A stretch of DNA of 64,000 nt, from positions 62,001-126,000 of the forward strand of contig CAJUPU010000001.1 of NCBI GenBank assembly GCA_910588495.1. Direction: 5' to 3'. The position numbers and the translations under genes were made by a program. Origin of the DNA: an uncultured Oscillospiraceae bacterium. GTDB lineage: Bacteria; Bacillota; Clostridia; Oscillospirales; Oscillospiraceae. This document shows positions 51,432 to 60,750 of this stretch, piece after piece. The notes under the pieces were generated by a model. The model ran no database searches. It saw only the letters and a list, made by a program, of their open reading frames with translations, and was not told the DNA's origin. The stretch's first letter is position 1, and each line of letters begins with the position of its first letter.

Positions 51432-53213
51432 TCATCCTCCATAGGCTTTTTTCTGTTTCAGCGCCTGCTGTAATCCGTTCAGGTCCTCAGCGCTATGTAT
51501 ATCCCCCCTGCGGTGCTCCGCAAGGATGGTCTGCTTGCAGTCGGCCAGCGCCGTCCGGGCCGTGCTGCGGGGCTGGGGCTGCTGGGCCACGGCGGTCAGC
51601 TCGTCCAGTTCCTCCGGGGCCAGCCGCCCCTCCAGCGCGGCCAGCGACACGCTCCTGCCCTCTTTCCACCGCTGGCGCAGAAGGGAATACGCCTTCCCCA
51701 GATGGGGGGCGGAAAAGTGCTCCGGCTCCAGCCCGTCCAGCTCCCGGAACAGCTCCGGGTCCAGCAGCGCCACCCGCAGCACCCCCTTCTCCGCCTCGGC
51801 GGAGCGGACGTTGGCGTACCGCAGCCCCCGGTCCCGGGGCTGGAGCTGCCGGGCGGGGGTCAGGTTCTGGCGCTCCTCCTGCCTGCGGGCCTGGCGGACC
51901 CGCTTTTTCCGCAGGCCGTCCACCTCCTGGAGCACCGCCTCCTTGGCCGCCTTGGCCAGCTCCGCGCACCGCCCGGCGTAGATGTCCCGCTCCACCGGGC
52001 TGGGCAGTCCCGCGATCACCTCCGCCGCCGCCTGGAGATAGGCCGCCCTCTGATCGTCCCGGCCCAGGTCGAACCGGCCGCGCACTACGCTCAGCCGGTA
52101 CTCCGCCGAGTTGGCGCTCTGATCCATCAAGCTCTGGAAGGCACCGGGGCCGAAGCGTTTGATGTAGTCGTCCGCGTCCTGCTTGCCCATGGCCCCGCCG
52201 GGAAGCTCCTTTTGGGGCAGGCGCAGCACCCGCACGCGGATCTCCGACCCCTTCAGCAGGGCGATGGCGCGCTGGGTGGCGTCCTCCCCGGCGGAATCGT
52301 TGTCGTAACACAGCACCAGCTCCTTGGTGTACCGCTCCAGCAAGCGCACATGGTCCTCGGTGAGGGCGGTGCCCATGGTGGCCACCGTGTTGTCGAACCC
52401 CGCCTGATGGAGGGTGATCACGTCGATGTTCCCCTCCACCAGGATGAAGTTGGGCCGCTTGGTGTTCCTGGCGTAGTTGAGCCCGTACAGGATGGACCGC
52501 TTTTTGAAGATGGCGGTCTCCGGGGTGTTCAGGTACTTGGGCGCGGAGTCGTCCATCACCCGGCTGGTGAAGCCGATCACGTCCCCCCGCGGGTCGATCA
52601 CCGGCAGCATCAGCCGGTTGCGGTACTTGTCGTACACGCCGCCGTTCTTCCCCGCCACCGCCAGTCCCGCATCGATCAGGTCGGCCTTGTCATATCCCTT
52701 GTCCCGCATGGCGCAGATCAGGTGGTCCCAGCCCTCCGGCGCGGCCCCCAGCCCGAACCGGGCGGAGAACTTGGGGCTGATGCGCCGCTCCTCCCGGATG
52801 TAAGAGGCCACCGCCGCCCCCCTGGGGTCGGACAGCATGGCGCGGTAGAACCGGGCGGCCTCCTTGTTCAGCTCCAGCACACGCCGCCGCTTCTCCCTCC
52901 AGGCCCCGTCGCCGGGGCCTTCCTCGGGGACCTGGAGCCCCGCCTGCTCCGCCAGCTTGCGCACCGCCTCCGGAAAGGGCAGGCCGTCCATCTCCATGAC
53001 GAAGCGGATGGCCCCGCCCCCCTTGCCGCAGCCGAAGCAGTGGAAGATCTGTTTGGACTCGTTGACGGAGAAGGAGGGGGTCTTTTCGTGGTGGAAGGGG
53101 CACAGCCCCCAGTGGTTGGCCCCCTTTTTGGTCAGGGGCAGATAGGCGGAGACCACGTCCACGATGTTCAGCCGCCCGTTCAGCTCGTCCAGAAAGGAAT
53201 CGGGTATGGCCAT
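51432..53213 (-). CDS. dnaG: DNA primase
   Basis: 593 residues from the ATG at 53213, GGAGGTGAG upstream. Zinc-binding CHC2 finger at about 38-65 (CPFHHEKTPSFSVNESKQ then HCFGCG), TOPRIM region with LVEGNIDVITLHQAG and LCYDNDSAGEDATQRAI, and a C-terminal DnaB-binding helical part. It makes primers for replication. The dnaG-rpoD order is conserved in Firmicutes. Confidence 0.96.
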   Translation of the reverse strand: MAIPDSFLDELNGRLNIVDVVSAYLPLTKKGANHWGLCPFHHEKTPSFSVNESKQIFHCFGCGKGGGAIRFVMEMDGLPFPEAVRKLAEQAGLQVPEEGPGDGAWREKRRRVLELNKEAARFYRAMLSDPRGAAVASYIREERRISPKFSARFGLGAAPEGWDHLICAMRDKGYDKADLIDAGLAVAGKNGGVYDKYRNRLMLPVIDPRGDVIGFTSRVMDDSAPKYLNTPETAIFKKRSILYGLNYARNTKRPNFILVEGNIDVITLHQAGFDNTVATMGTALTEDHVRLLERYTKELVLCYDNDSAGEDATQRAIALLKGSEIRVRVLRLPQKELPGGAMGKQDADDYIKRFGPGAFQSLMDQSANSAEYRLSVVRGRFDLGRDDQRAAYLQAAAEVIAGLPSPVERDIYAGRCAELAKAAKEAVLQEVDGLRKKRVRQARRQEERQNLTPARQLQPRDRGLRYANVRSAEAEKGVLRVALLDPELFRELDGLEPEHFSAPHLGKAYSLLRQRWKEGRSVSLAALEGRLAPEELDELTAVAQQPQPRSTARTALADCKQTILAEHRRGDIHSAEDLNGLQQALKQKKAYGG

Positions 53214-53269
53214 GGTCTCACCTCCTGATAATAGCCATTTTTGCCCTATTTTATCACTGTTTTCCGAAT

Positions 53270-53899
53270 TTACCGCTCCACCGGCACGGGGCGGAACACC
53301 TCGCCCAGCTCCACGGCCCGGATCCCCCCGGCGGACAGCTCGGTCATCTGGGCCTGGAACGCCTCCACGCCCCCCTCGGGCAGCAGGGCGCGGACGGTGA
53401 CGGCGGCGGCGTACTCGATCTCCCCCACCGCGCCCCCTTGGGCGGCGCAGGCCAGCTTGACCCGCTCCAGAAAGCTGTAGGGGCAGTCCACCGCCAACTC
53501 CACCCAGCGGCGCACGACGGATATGCCCGCCGCGTCCAACGCGTCCTTGGCGCTCTGGGTATAGGCCCGCACCAGGCCCCCCGCCCCCAGCAGCACCCCG
53601 CCGAAGTACCGGGTCGCCACGCAGCACACATTGGTGACCCCCTCCTTCTGGAACACCGCCAGCATGGGCTGGCCCGCCGTGCCCTGGGGCTCGCCGTCGT
53701 CGGAATAGCGCACCGGGCCGTCCCGGAGAAGGTAGCACCAGCAGTTGTGCCGGGCGTCGTGGTACTTCTTTTTCATCTCCTCCACCCGGGCGCGAGCCTC
53801 CGCCTCCGTCTCCACCGGCCAGACATGGCCGATGAAGGTGGAGCGTTTCTCGGTGAACTCGGTCTTGGAAGGCTTCGTCGGGACAAAATACTCTGTCAT
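53270..53899 (-). CDS. YigZ/IMPACT-family protein
   Basis: 209 residues. N-terminal IMPACT domain with KKYHDARHNCWCYLL, YSDDGEPQGTAGQPML and VTRYFGG-like ATRYFGGVLLGAGGLVRAY; a C-terminal YigZ beta domain follows. Function in bacteria is not established; eukaryotic IMPACT touches translation control. GTGAGGAAACT precedes the ATG. Confidence 0.9.
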   Translation of the reverse strand: MTEYFVPTKPSKTEFTEKRSTFIGHVWPVETEAEARARVEEMKKKYHDARHNCWCYLLRDGPVRYSDDGEPQGTAGQPMLAVFQKEGVTNVCCVATRYFGGVLLGAGGLVRAYTQSAKDALDAAGISVVRRWVELAVDCPYSFLERVKLACAAQGGAVGEIEYAAAVTVRALLPEGGVEAFQAQMTELSAGGIRAVELGEVFRPVPVER

Positions 53900-53993
53900 A
53901 GTTTCCTCACCTATTTGTCACGCTGCGAAACGGTCAGGGCGCCCGGCCTCGCTCCAGTCCAAGGTCTCGCCTTCGGCTCGGTCGGCGCCGGAC

Positions 53994-54010
53994 GTGTGCC
54001 ACTGGCACAC
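53994..54010. repeat. 17-bp perfect palindrome between dgt and yigZ
   Basis: GTGTGCCA-c-TGGCACAC. It lies within a 142-base gap that has outer arms GGTCAG (53932-53937) and CTGACC (54022-54027). It could be an operator or a transcript hairpin. Confidence 0.55.
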
Positions 54011-54041
54011 AGCGCCCCTCGCTGACCCTTTCTCCGCGCTT

Positions 54042-55052
54042 CTATTTCACCACCCAGCCCTTCGGGATGAACAAGCTGCTGAACCGCTCCACGGCATAGG
54101 TGTCCGTCATGCCGGCGATGTAGTCCAGCACCGCCCGCTCCCTGCCCTCCCGCACCAGGATGTCCTGGTACTCTGGGGGCAGCTTGTCCTCGTGCCTGCA
54201 ATAGTATTCGTACAGCAGGCAGATCATGTCCTCCGCCTTGCCCTCCTCCCCCTTGGCCAGCGGGTTGAAGTACACCGAGCGGAACATGAACTCCTTCAGC
54301 TCCGCCATGGCCTTGGCCACCGGTCCGGACTGACGGATCAGCATCCCCTCCCCGCTCTCCCGGATGATGTCCATGGTCAGCGTCTCGATCCGCTCCCCGT
54401 GGGTGAAGCCCAGGGTCTGGGAGATGTGGATCGGGATGTCCATGGGGGCGATGATGCCCCCCCGCATGGCGTCGTCGATGTCGTGGTTGATGTAAGCGAT
54501 CTTGTCGGCGAACCGCACCAGCTGGCCCTCCAGGGTGTCCGCCACCGGGCCTGTGGTATGGCACAGGATGCCGCTGCGCACCTCGTGGCACAGGTTCAGC
54601 CCCGCGCCGCCGTTCTCCAGCCGGTCCACCACCCGCAGTGACTGCTCGTAGTGGCGGAAGCCCCCCTCCACCATCCGGGACAGCGCCCGCTCTCCGGCGT
54701 GGCCGAAGGGGGTGTGGCCCAAATCGTGGGCCAGGGCGGCGGCCTCGGTCAGGTCCTCGTTGAGCCCCAGCCCCCTGGCCATGGTCCGGGCGATGCGGGA
54801 CACCTCCAGGGTGTGGGTCATCCGGGTGCGGTAGTGGTCCCCCTCCGGCTGGAGGAACACCTGGGTCTTGTGCTTCAGCCGCCGGAAGGATTTACAGTGG
54901 ACCACCCGGTCCACATCCCGCTGGAAACAGGTACGCATGGGGCATGGGGGGATGTCCGTCTGCCTGCCCTTGGACTGGGCGGACAGGCAGGCCCGTGGGG
55001 ACAGGGTCCGGCGCTCCAGCTCCTCGGCGCGCGCCCGGATGGTGTGTTCCAT
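54042..55052 (-). CDS. dgt: dGTP triphosphohydrolase-like HD protein
   Basis: 336 residues, ACAGGAGGGAAG before the ATG. HD-domain metal site: FRRLKHKTQVF, R-THTLEVSRIART with the first His, AHDLGHTPFGHAGE and the later ADKIAYINHDIDDA Asp. It splits dNTPs, chiefly dGTP, into nucleoside and triphosphate. The dgt-dnaG-rpoD linkage is common in Clostridia. Confidence 0.93.
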   Translation of the reverse strand: MEHTIRARAEELERRTLSPRACLSAQSKGRQTDIPPCPMRTCFQRDVDRVVHCKSFRRLKHKTQVFLQPEGDHYRTRMTHTLEVSRIARTMARGLGLNEDLTEAAALAHDLGHTPFGHAGERALSRMVEGGFRHYEQSLRVVDRLENGGAGLNLCHEVRSGILCHTTGPVADTLEGQLVRFADKIAYINHDIDDAMRGGIIAPMDIPIHISQTLGFTHGERIETLTMDIIRESGEGMLIRQSGPVAKAMAELKEFMFRSVYFNPLAKGEEGKAEDMICLLYEYYCRHEDKLPPEYQDILVREGRERAVLDYIAGMTDTYAVERFSSLFIPKGWVVK

Positions 55053-55197
55053 ACCGCTTCCCTCCTGTTTTTTTGTCAGGGGCGAGATCGCTGTCTATTA
55101 CTTATACCCCGTCCGCTGGAAAAACCCTTTTTATTTTTGAAAAATTTCTGCATATTTTTCTGGCACCCCCAATAATCTCCTCCGGGGAGGGAGCGCC

Positions 55198-56145
55198 ATG
55201 ACCATGACCATCCATCTGGCCCGCCTGCTGGTGCTGGCGGCGATCTTCGTCAACGGCTGGACCGACGCGCCCAACGCCATCGCCACCGCCGTGGGCTCCG
55301 GCGCCCTCAGCTTTCGCCGGGGCGTGCGGATGGCGGCGGTGTGCAATTTCGCCGGGGCGGCGCTGGCCGGCCTGTGTTTTCCCGCCGTGGCGGACACCAT
55401 AGGGGAGCTGGTGGCCTTTTCCAGCCCCCAGGCCACCGCGGCGGCGCTGAACGCCGCGCTGCTGTCCATCGTGCTGTGGGCGGCGGCGGCCTGGCGGTTC
55501 GGCCTGCCCACCAGCGAGAGCCACGCCCTGCTGGCGGGGCTGTCCGGCGCCGCCCTCGCCCTGGGGGAGGGCGCGGCCCGGCTCAGTGCCGGGGCCTGGC
55601 TGAAGGCGCTGGCGGGGCTGGGGCTGTCCCTGCCCGCGGGGGCGCTGGCGGGGCGGCTGCTCCGCCAGGCACTGGAGGGCCGGGTGGGCCACCCCGGGGC
55701 GTGGCAGCAGGGGGCCGCCGCCCTCACCGCCCTGCTCCACGGGGTGCAGGACGGGCAGAAGTTTTTGGCCCTGCTCCTGCTCACCGACGGGCTGGACGGG
55801 ACGCAGTCCTCCTCCCGGCTGGCGCTGGCCATGCTCACCGCCGGGGCCATGGCCCTGGGCACCGCCCTGGGGGGGAAGCCCATCGTGGAAAAGGTGGGGT
55901 CTGAGCTGGCCTCCCTCTCCCCCGCCGACGGGCTGGCGGCGGATCTGGGGGCGGGGGCGGTGCTGCTCGTCTGCTCCGCCCTGGGCCTGCCCGCCTCCAC
56001 CACCCACGCCAAGGTGTCCGCCATCTGCGGCGCCGGCCGGGGGGCCAGCCGGCGGGTGATGGGGCAGATGGCGGGGGCGTGGGCCCTCACCTTCCCCGCC
56101 TGCGGGGCCCTGGCCTTCCTGCTGGCCAGGGTGATGCTGGGGTGA
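55198..56145 (+). CDS. PiT-type inorganic phosphate transporter
   Basis: 315 residues, GGGAGGGAG before the ATG. Two copies of the PiT signature: NGWTDAPNAIATAVGSGAL near residue 19 and a second with LGLPASTTHAKVSAICG near 268. About nine membrane segments. Takes up phosphate with a cation. A PhoU-like partner gene, frequent next to pit, is absent. Confidence 0.9.
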   Translation: MTMTIHLARLLVLAAIFVNGWTDAPNAIATAVGSGALSFRRGVRMAAVCNFAGAALAGLCFPAVADTIGELVAFSSPQATAAALNAALLSIVLWAAAAWRFGLPTSESHALLAGLSGAALALGEGAARLSAGAWLKALAGLGLSLPAGALAGRLLRQALEGRVGHPGAWQQGAAALTALLHGVQDGQKFLALLLLTDGLDGTQSSSRLALAMLTAGAMALGTALGGKPIVEKVGSELASLSPADGLAADLGAGAVLLVCSALGLPASTTHAKVSAICGAGRGASRRVMGQMAGAWALTFPACGALAFLLARVMLG

Positions 56146-56175
56146 GGGCAAAACGCCAAAAACCTCCGCGCCCCA

Positions 56176-56204
56176 TTGACAATAAAATGATGTTCCTCTA
56201 TAAT
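56176..56204 (+). promoter_or_regulatory. MATE gene promoter
   Basis: TTGACA at 56176-56181, 17 bases, TATAAT at 56199-56204. Perfect consensus. Confidence 0.93.
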
Positions 56205-56275
56205 AGTGCGTCACTGCAAGAGATGTGGAACGACGCGCGCGGGGACGCCCCGCGGAAAAAGGAGGAACTTTACAA

Positions 56276-57664
56276 GTGGAACGGCCCGAGAAAGAGAACA
56301 AAATGGGCGTCATGCCGGTGAACCGGCTGCTGCTGAACATGGCCATCCCCATCATGATCTCCATGCTGGTGCAGGCCCTTTACAACGTGGTGGACAGCTA
56401 TTTCGTGTCCAAGATCAGTCAGGACGCCCTCAACGCGGTGTCCCTGGCCTTCCCGGTGCAGAACCTGATGATCGCCGTCAGCGTGGGCACCGGCGTGGGC
56501 ATCAACGCCCTGCTGGCCCGGAGCCTGGGCCAGGGGGACCGGGAGAAGGTGGACCGCTCGGCGGTGAACGGCGTTTTCCTGGCGGTGGTGAGCAGCCTGG
56601 TATTCGTGGCCCTGGGGCTCACCTGCTCCCGGCTGTTCTACGCCGTCCAGACCGACATCCCCGGCATCGTGGACTACGGCGCGGACTACCTCACCATCGT
56701 GTGCGGGGCCAGCATGGGCCTGTTCGGGGCGGTGACCATGGAGCGGCTGCTCCAGGCCACCGGGCGCACCTTCTACACCATGATCGCCCAGGCCGCCGGG
56801 GCGCTGACCAACATCATTTTGGACCCCATCCTGATCTTCGGCCTGGGCCCCTTCCCCCGGATGGAGGTGGCGGGGGCCGCCCTGGCCACCGTCATCGGCC
56901 AATTCCTGGGCTGCGGCGTGTCCATCTTCTTCAACGCCACCCGCAATCCGGACATCCACATGTCCTTCAAGGGCTTCCGGCCCCACGGCCCCACCATCAA
57001 AGAGATCTACTCCGTGGGCCTGCCCGGCATCGTCATGCAGTCCATCGGCTCGGTGATGGTGTTCGGCATGAACCAGATCCTCATCGCCTTCACCGACACC
57101 GCCACCGCCGTGTTCGGGGTGTATTTCAAGCTCCAGTCCTTCTTCTTCATGCCAGTGTTCGGCCTTTGCAACGGCATGGTGCCCATCGTGGCCTATAACT
57201 ACGGCGCCCGCAAGCCCGACCGGATCGTCAAGACCATCAAGCTGGCCGCCATCTACGCCACCGCCCTCATGGCCATCGGCTTCGCGGTGTTCCAGCTCTT
57301 CCCCGCCCCCCTGCTGGACCTGTTCCGCTCGGAGGAGGACGTGGCGGGCAACCTGATCGCCATCGGCACCCCCGCCCTGCGGATCATCGCCTACAGCTGG
57401 CTGCTGGCGGGGTTCGGCATCGTGTCCGGCTCGGTGTTCCAGGCCCTGGACCACGGCGTGCTCAGCCTGACCACCTCCCTGGTGCGCCAGCTCATCGTCC
57501 TGCTGCCCGTGGCCTTCCTGCTGGCCCGGCTGTTCCAGGACCTGGACGTGGTCTGGCTGGCCTTCCCCATCTCCGAGCTGTTCTCGTGCACGCTGTGCAT
57601 CCTCTTCATGCGCCGGGTGTACAAGCGGGACATCCAGCCCCTGCGGGCTCAGGCGGCGGAGTGA
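56276..57664 (+). CDS. MATE-family efflux protein
   Basis: 462 residues from the GTG at 56276, AAGGAGG ten bases upstream; an upstream GTG at 56225 lacks a ribosome site. Twelve membrane helices in two MatE halves: NMAIPIMISMLVQALYNVVDSYFVS and LPGIVMQSIGSVMVFGMNQIL. Exports drugs or metabolites with Na+ or H+. The consensus promoter suggests strong constitutive expression. Substrate unknown. Confidence 0.92.
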   Translation: MERPEKENKMGVMPVNRLLLNMAIPIMISMLVQALYNVVDSYFVSKISQDALNAVSLAFPVQNLMIAVSVGTGVGINALLARSLGQGDREKVDRSAVNGVFLAVVSSLVFVALGLTCSRLFYAVQTDIPGIVDYGADYLTIVCGASMGLFGAVTMERLLQATGRTFYTMIAQAAGALTNIILDPILIFGLGPFPRMEVAGAALATVIGQFLGCGVSIFFNATRNPDIHMSFKGFRPHGPTIKEIYSVGLPGIVMQSIGSVMVFGMNQILIAFTDTATAVFGVYFKLQSFFFMPVFGLCNGMVPIVAYNYGARKPDRIVKTIKLAAIYATALMAIGFAVFQLFPAPLLDLFRSEEDVAGNLIAIGTPALRIIAYSWLLAGFGIVSGSVFQALDHGVLSLTTSLVRQLIVLLPVAFLLARLFQDLDVVWLAFPISELFSCTLCILFMRRVYKRDIQPLRAQAAE

Positions 57665-57696
57665 GGCGGAGCTTTACGATCTTTTTCAACTGCCCA

Positions 57697-57724
57697 TTGA
57701 CAGCGACCCACAGTATGTTATAAT
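57697..57724 (+). promoter_or_regulatory. metK leader promoter
   Basis: TTGACA at 57697-57702, 16-base spacer, TATAAT at 57719-57724, followed within 20 bases by the SAM riboswitch. Confidence 0.9.
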
Positions 57725-57742
57725 AAGGCCGTACAATTGAAT

Positions 57743-57835
57743 ATCCCTTATCAAGAGTGGCGGAGGGACCGGCCCGATGAAGCCACGGCAACCTGCAGCG
57801 CAAGGTGCCAAGTCCGGCGGAAACGCGAGATGAGG
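57743..57835 (+). ncRNA. SAM-I (S-box) riboswitch
   Basis: The S-box core is complete: CTTATCAAGAG (57747), GGCGGAGGGA, GGCCCGATGAAGCC, CGGCAACC, AAGGTGCCAA and GAGATGAGG (57828). CTTATC pairs with GATGAG to close P1. Bound SAM should favour the terminator at 57855 and shut off metK; when SAM falls, transcription continues. Confidence 0.97.
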
Positions 57836-57854
57836 AAGAAAACCCAGCCATCCT

Positions 57855-57885
57855 GCCCCCGCCGCTTCCGGCGGGGGCTTTTTTT
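57855..57885 (+). terminator. Riboswitch expression-platform terminator
   Basis: GCCCCCGCCG (57855-57864) with CGGCGGGGGC (57869-57878), then seven T. An intrinsic terminator between the SAM aptamer and metK. Confidence 0.95.
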
Positions 57886-57921
57886 CAGCCTCTTCTCCCA
57901 AACAGAAAGGAGAAACATACC

Positions 57922-59103
<1,182 letters not shown>

Positions 59104-59125
59104 GGCGCATCCTCCCCGTACATCA

Positions 59126-59160
59126 GGCCCTCCGCGCCCAGGCGCGGAGGGCCTTCCTTC
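59126..59160 (+). terminator. metK terminator
   Basis: GGCCCTCCGCGC (59126-59137) pairs perfectly with GCGCGGAGGGCC (59142-59153), followed by a pyrimidine-rich TTCCTTCCTCCTTT. Confidence 0.85.
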
Positions 59161-59201
59161 CTCCTTTACAAATTGTTAACACTCTTTTGAGGCGTTTCTT
59201 A

Positions 59202-59230
59202 TTGCGATCTGCGCCGTGTTATACTATACT
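59202..59230 (+). promoter_or_regulatory. Promoter of the O-antigen-ligase-like gene
   Basis: TTGCGA at 59202-59207, 17-base spacer, TATACT at 59225-59230. The -10 sits in a doubled TATACTATACT run. Confidence 0.65.
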
Positions 59231-59287
59231 GAAAAAGCTGTTCAGCGATCTGCGCGGGTCTCCCGCTGAAAATAGGATGTGTTATCT

Positions 59288-60715
59288 ATGGACCAACTGC
59301 GGCTCAAGCTCCAGAACGCCTCAAAGGCCCGCCTGCCCCTGATCCTGGCGGTCTATATCCTCTGCCAGCCCCTGATCGACGCGCTCACCGGCCTGGGCGC
59401 CCAAGCGGAGCACCCCGTCACCGCCGGGGTCGTGGTCCGCTCCCTGGTCATCGTCCTTGCCTTCCTCTACACCGTGTTCATCAGCGGCTTCCCGGACAAA
59501 AAGCGGTGGATGGTCTACACCGGGGCGCTGGTGGGCTATCTGGCGCTGTTCATGGGCTACATGTTCTCCCTGGGCGGACTGTCCCTGTGCGTGGCCAACG
59601 TGAAGGAGGTGGTCAAGACCTTCTTCGCCCCCTTCGTGTTCCTCTTCCTGTGGTCCATCTATAAGCAGTACGGCTATCTCATCACCTGCCGGGCCATCGC
59701 CTGGGCGGGGGGGCTGTACGCCAGCGTCATCCCCCTGGCCCAGCTCACCGGCACCGGCTTCGTGTCCTACACCAGCTCGGGCTACGGCAACCGGGGGTGG
59801 TTCTACGCCGCCAACGAGGTGGGGTGCATCCTGGCCATCACCGCCCCCTTCACCGTCTGGTACTGCCTGGAGGTCCTCCCCACCGTCACCAAAAAGACCT
59901 GGTGGAAGGGGGCCCTGGCCGCCTGGGCCCTCATCGCCGTGTCCATCAGCGCCACCTCCCTGGGCACCAAGATCGTCTTTGCCTTCACCTTCTTCTACTG
60001 CCTGGCCGTCCTGGTCTGGCAGGTGGTCCATCTGGCGCGGGAGCGCTCCCGGACGAACGCCGTCAAGGCCGCCGCCGCCGCCGTGCTGGTGCTCCTCTTC
60101 CTGGTGGTCACCCCGGACTCCCCCTTCCTGCGCTACCTTTTCGAGGTCTATATCACCAACCTGCCCCGCCCTCCGGAGGCCACGGTGGAGGTCTGGGACG
60201 AGGCCATCGCCCACGCCTGCCAGAACACCTGGCTCTATGACCTGATCAAGTCCAACAAGACCATCGCCGACATCGACCAGATCTTCAGCCGCCGGTTCAT
60301 CAGCGCCTCCCCCGCCGTCCAGGTGTTCACCGAGAGCGGCGTGCTGGGCAAGCTGCTGGGCATCGGCTACGCCACCGCCCCCTCCTACAGCCGGGAGATG
60401 TACTTCATGGTGGAGCTGGACCCCCTGGCCGTCCTCCTGCGCCACGGCGTGGTGGGCTTCGTTTTGTACTTCCTGCCCTACCTGTGGTTCATCGGCTGGT
60501 CCATCGTCCAGTTCTTCCGCCGCCCCCTCCAGCGGCTGGCCGACCTGGGCTACTGCACCGCTTTGTACTGCACCCTGGCGGGCTTCGCCATCTCCGTGCT
60601 GGCGGGCCACGCCCTGGTGTCCCCGGCGGTGGCCACCTTCGTGCTGGCCGTTTCCATGCAGCTCTGGGACCAGACCCAGGAGCAGAACAAGCTCCCCAAA
60701 GCCGCCAAACCGTAA
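59288..60715 (+). CDS. O-antigen ligase-like polytopic membrane protein
   Basis: 475 residues from the ATG at 59288 (AGGA ten bases before). About eleven membrane helices. A long outer loop of about 80 residues lies in the C-half (EVYITNLPRPPEATVEVWDEA to SYSREMYFMVELDPLAVLLRHGVVG); the H-G-V-x-G motif near its end and ASPAVQVFTESGVLGKLLGIGY recall the Wzy/WaaL family, which joins polysaccharide units. No sugar genes are next to it. Own promoter and terminator. Confidence 0.72.
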   Translation: MDQLRLKLQNASKARLPLILAVYILCQPLIDALTGLGAQAEHPVTAGVVVRSLVIVLAFLYTVFISGFPDKKRWMVYTGALVGYLALFMGYMFSLGGLSLCVANVKEVVKTFFAPFVFLFLWSIYKQYGYLITCRAIAWAGGLYASVIPLAQLTGTGFVSYTSSGYGNRGWFYAANEVGCILAITAPFTVWYCLEVLPTVTKKTWWKGALAAWALIAVSISATSLGTKIVFAFTFFYCLAVLVWQVVHLARERSRTNAVKAAAAAVLVLLFLVVTPDSPFLRYLFEVYITNLPRPPEATVEVWDEAIAHACQNTWLYDLIKSNKTIADIDQIFSRRFISASPAVQVFTESGVLGKLLGIGYATAPSYSREMYFMVELDPLAVLLRHGVVGFVLYFLPYLWFIGWSIVQFFRRPLQRLADLGYCTALYCTLAGFAISVLAGHALVSPAVATFVLAVSMQLWDQTQEQNKLPKAAKP

Positions 60716-60720
60716 AAATG

Positions 60721-60750
60721 CGCCGCCGGTCAAGAGACCGGCGGCGTTTT
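60721..60750. terminator. Shared terminator before feoB
   Basis: CGCCGCCGGTC (60721-60731) pairs perfectly with GACCGGCGGCG (60736-60746), then TTTTTC on the plus strand. Convergent genes on both sides. Confidence 0.92.

Noticed and set aside
55053..55197. Promoters in the dgt/pit divergent gap
   Set aside because: TATAAG and several T/A-rich runs are present but no -35 is at an acceptable distance on either strand, so no promoter was annotated.
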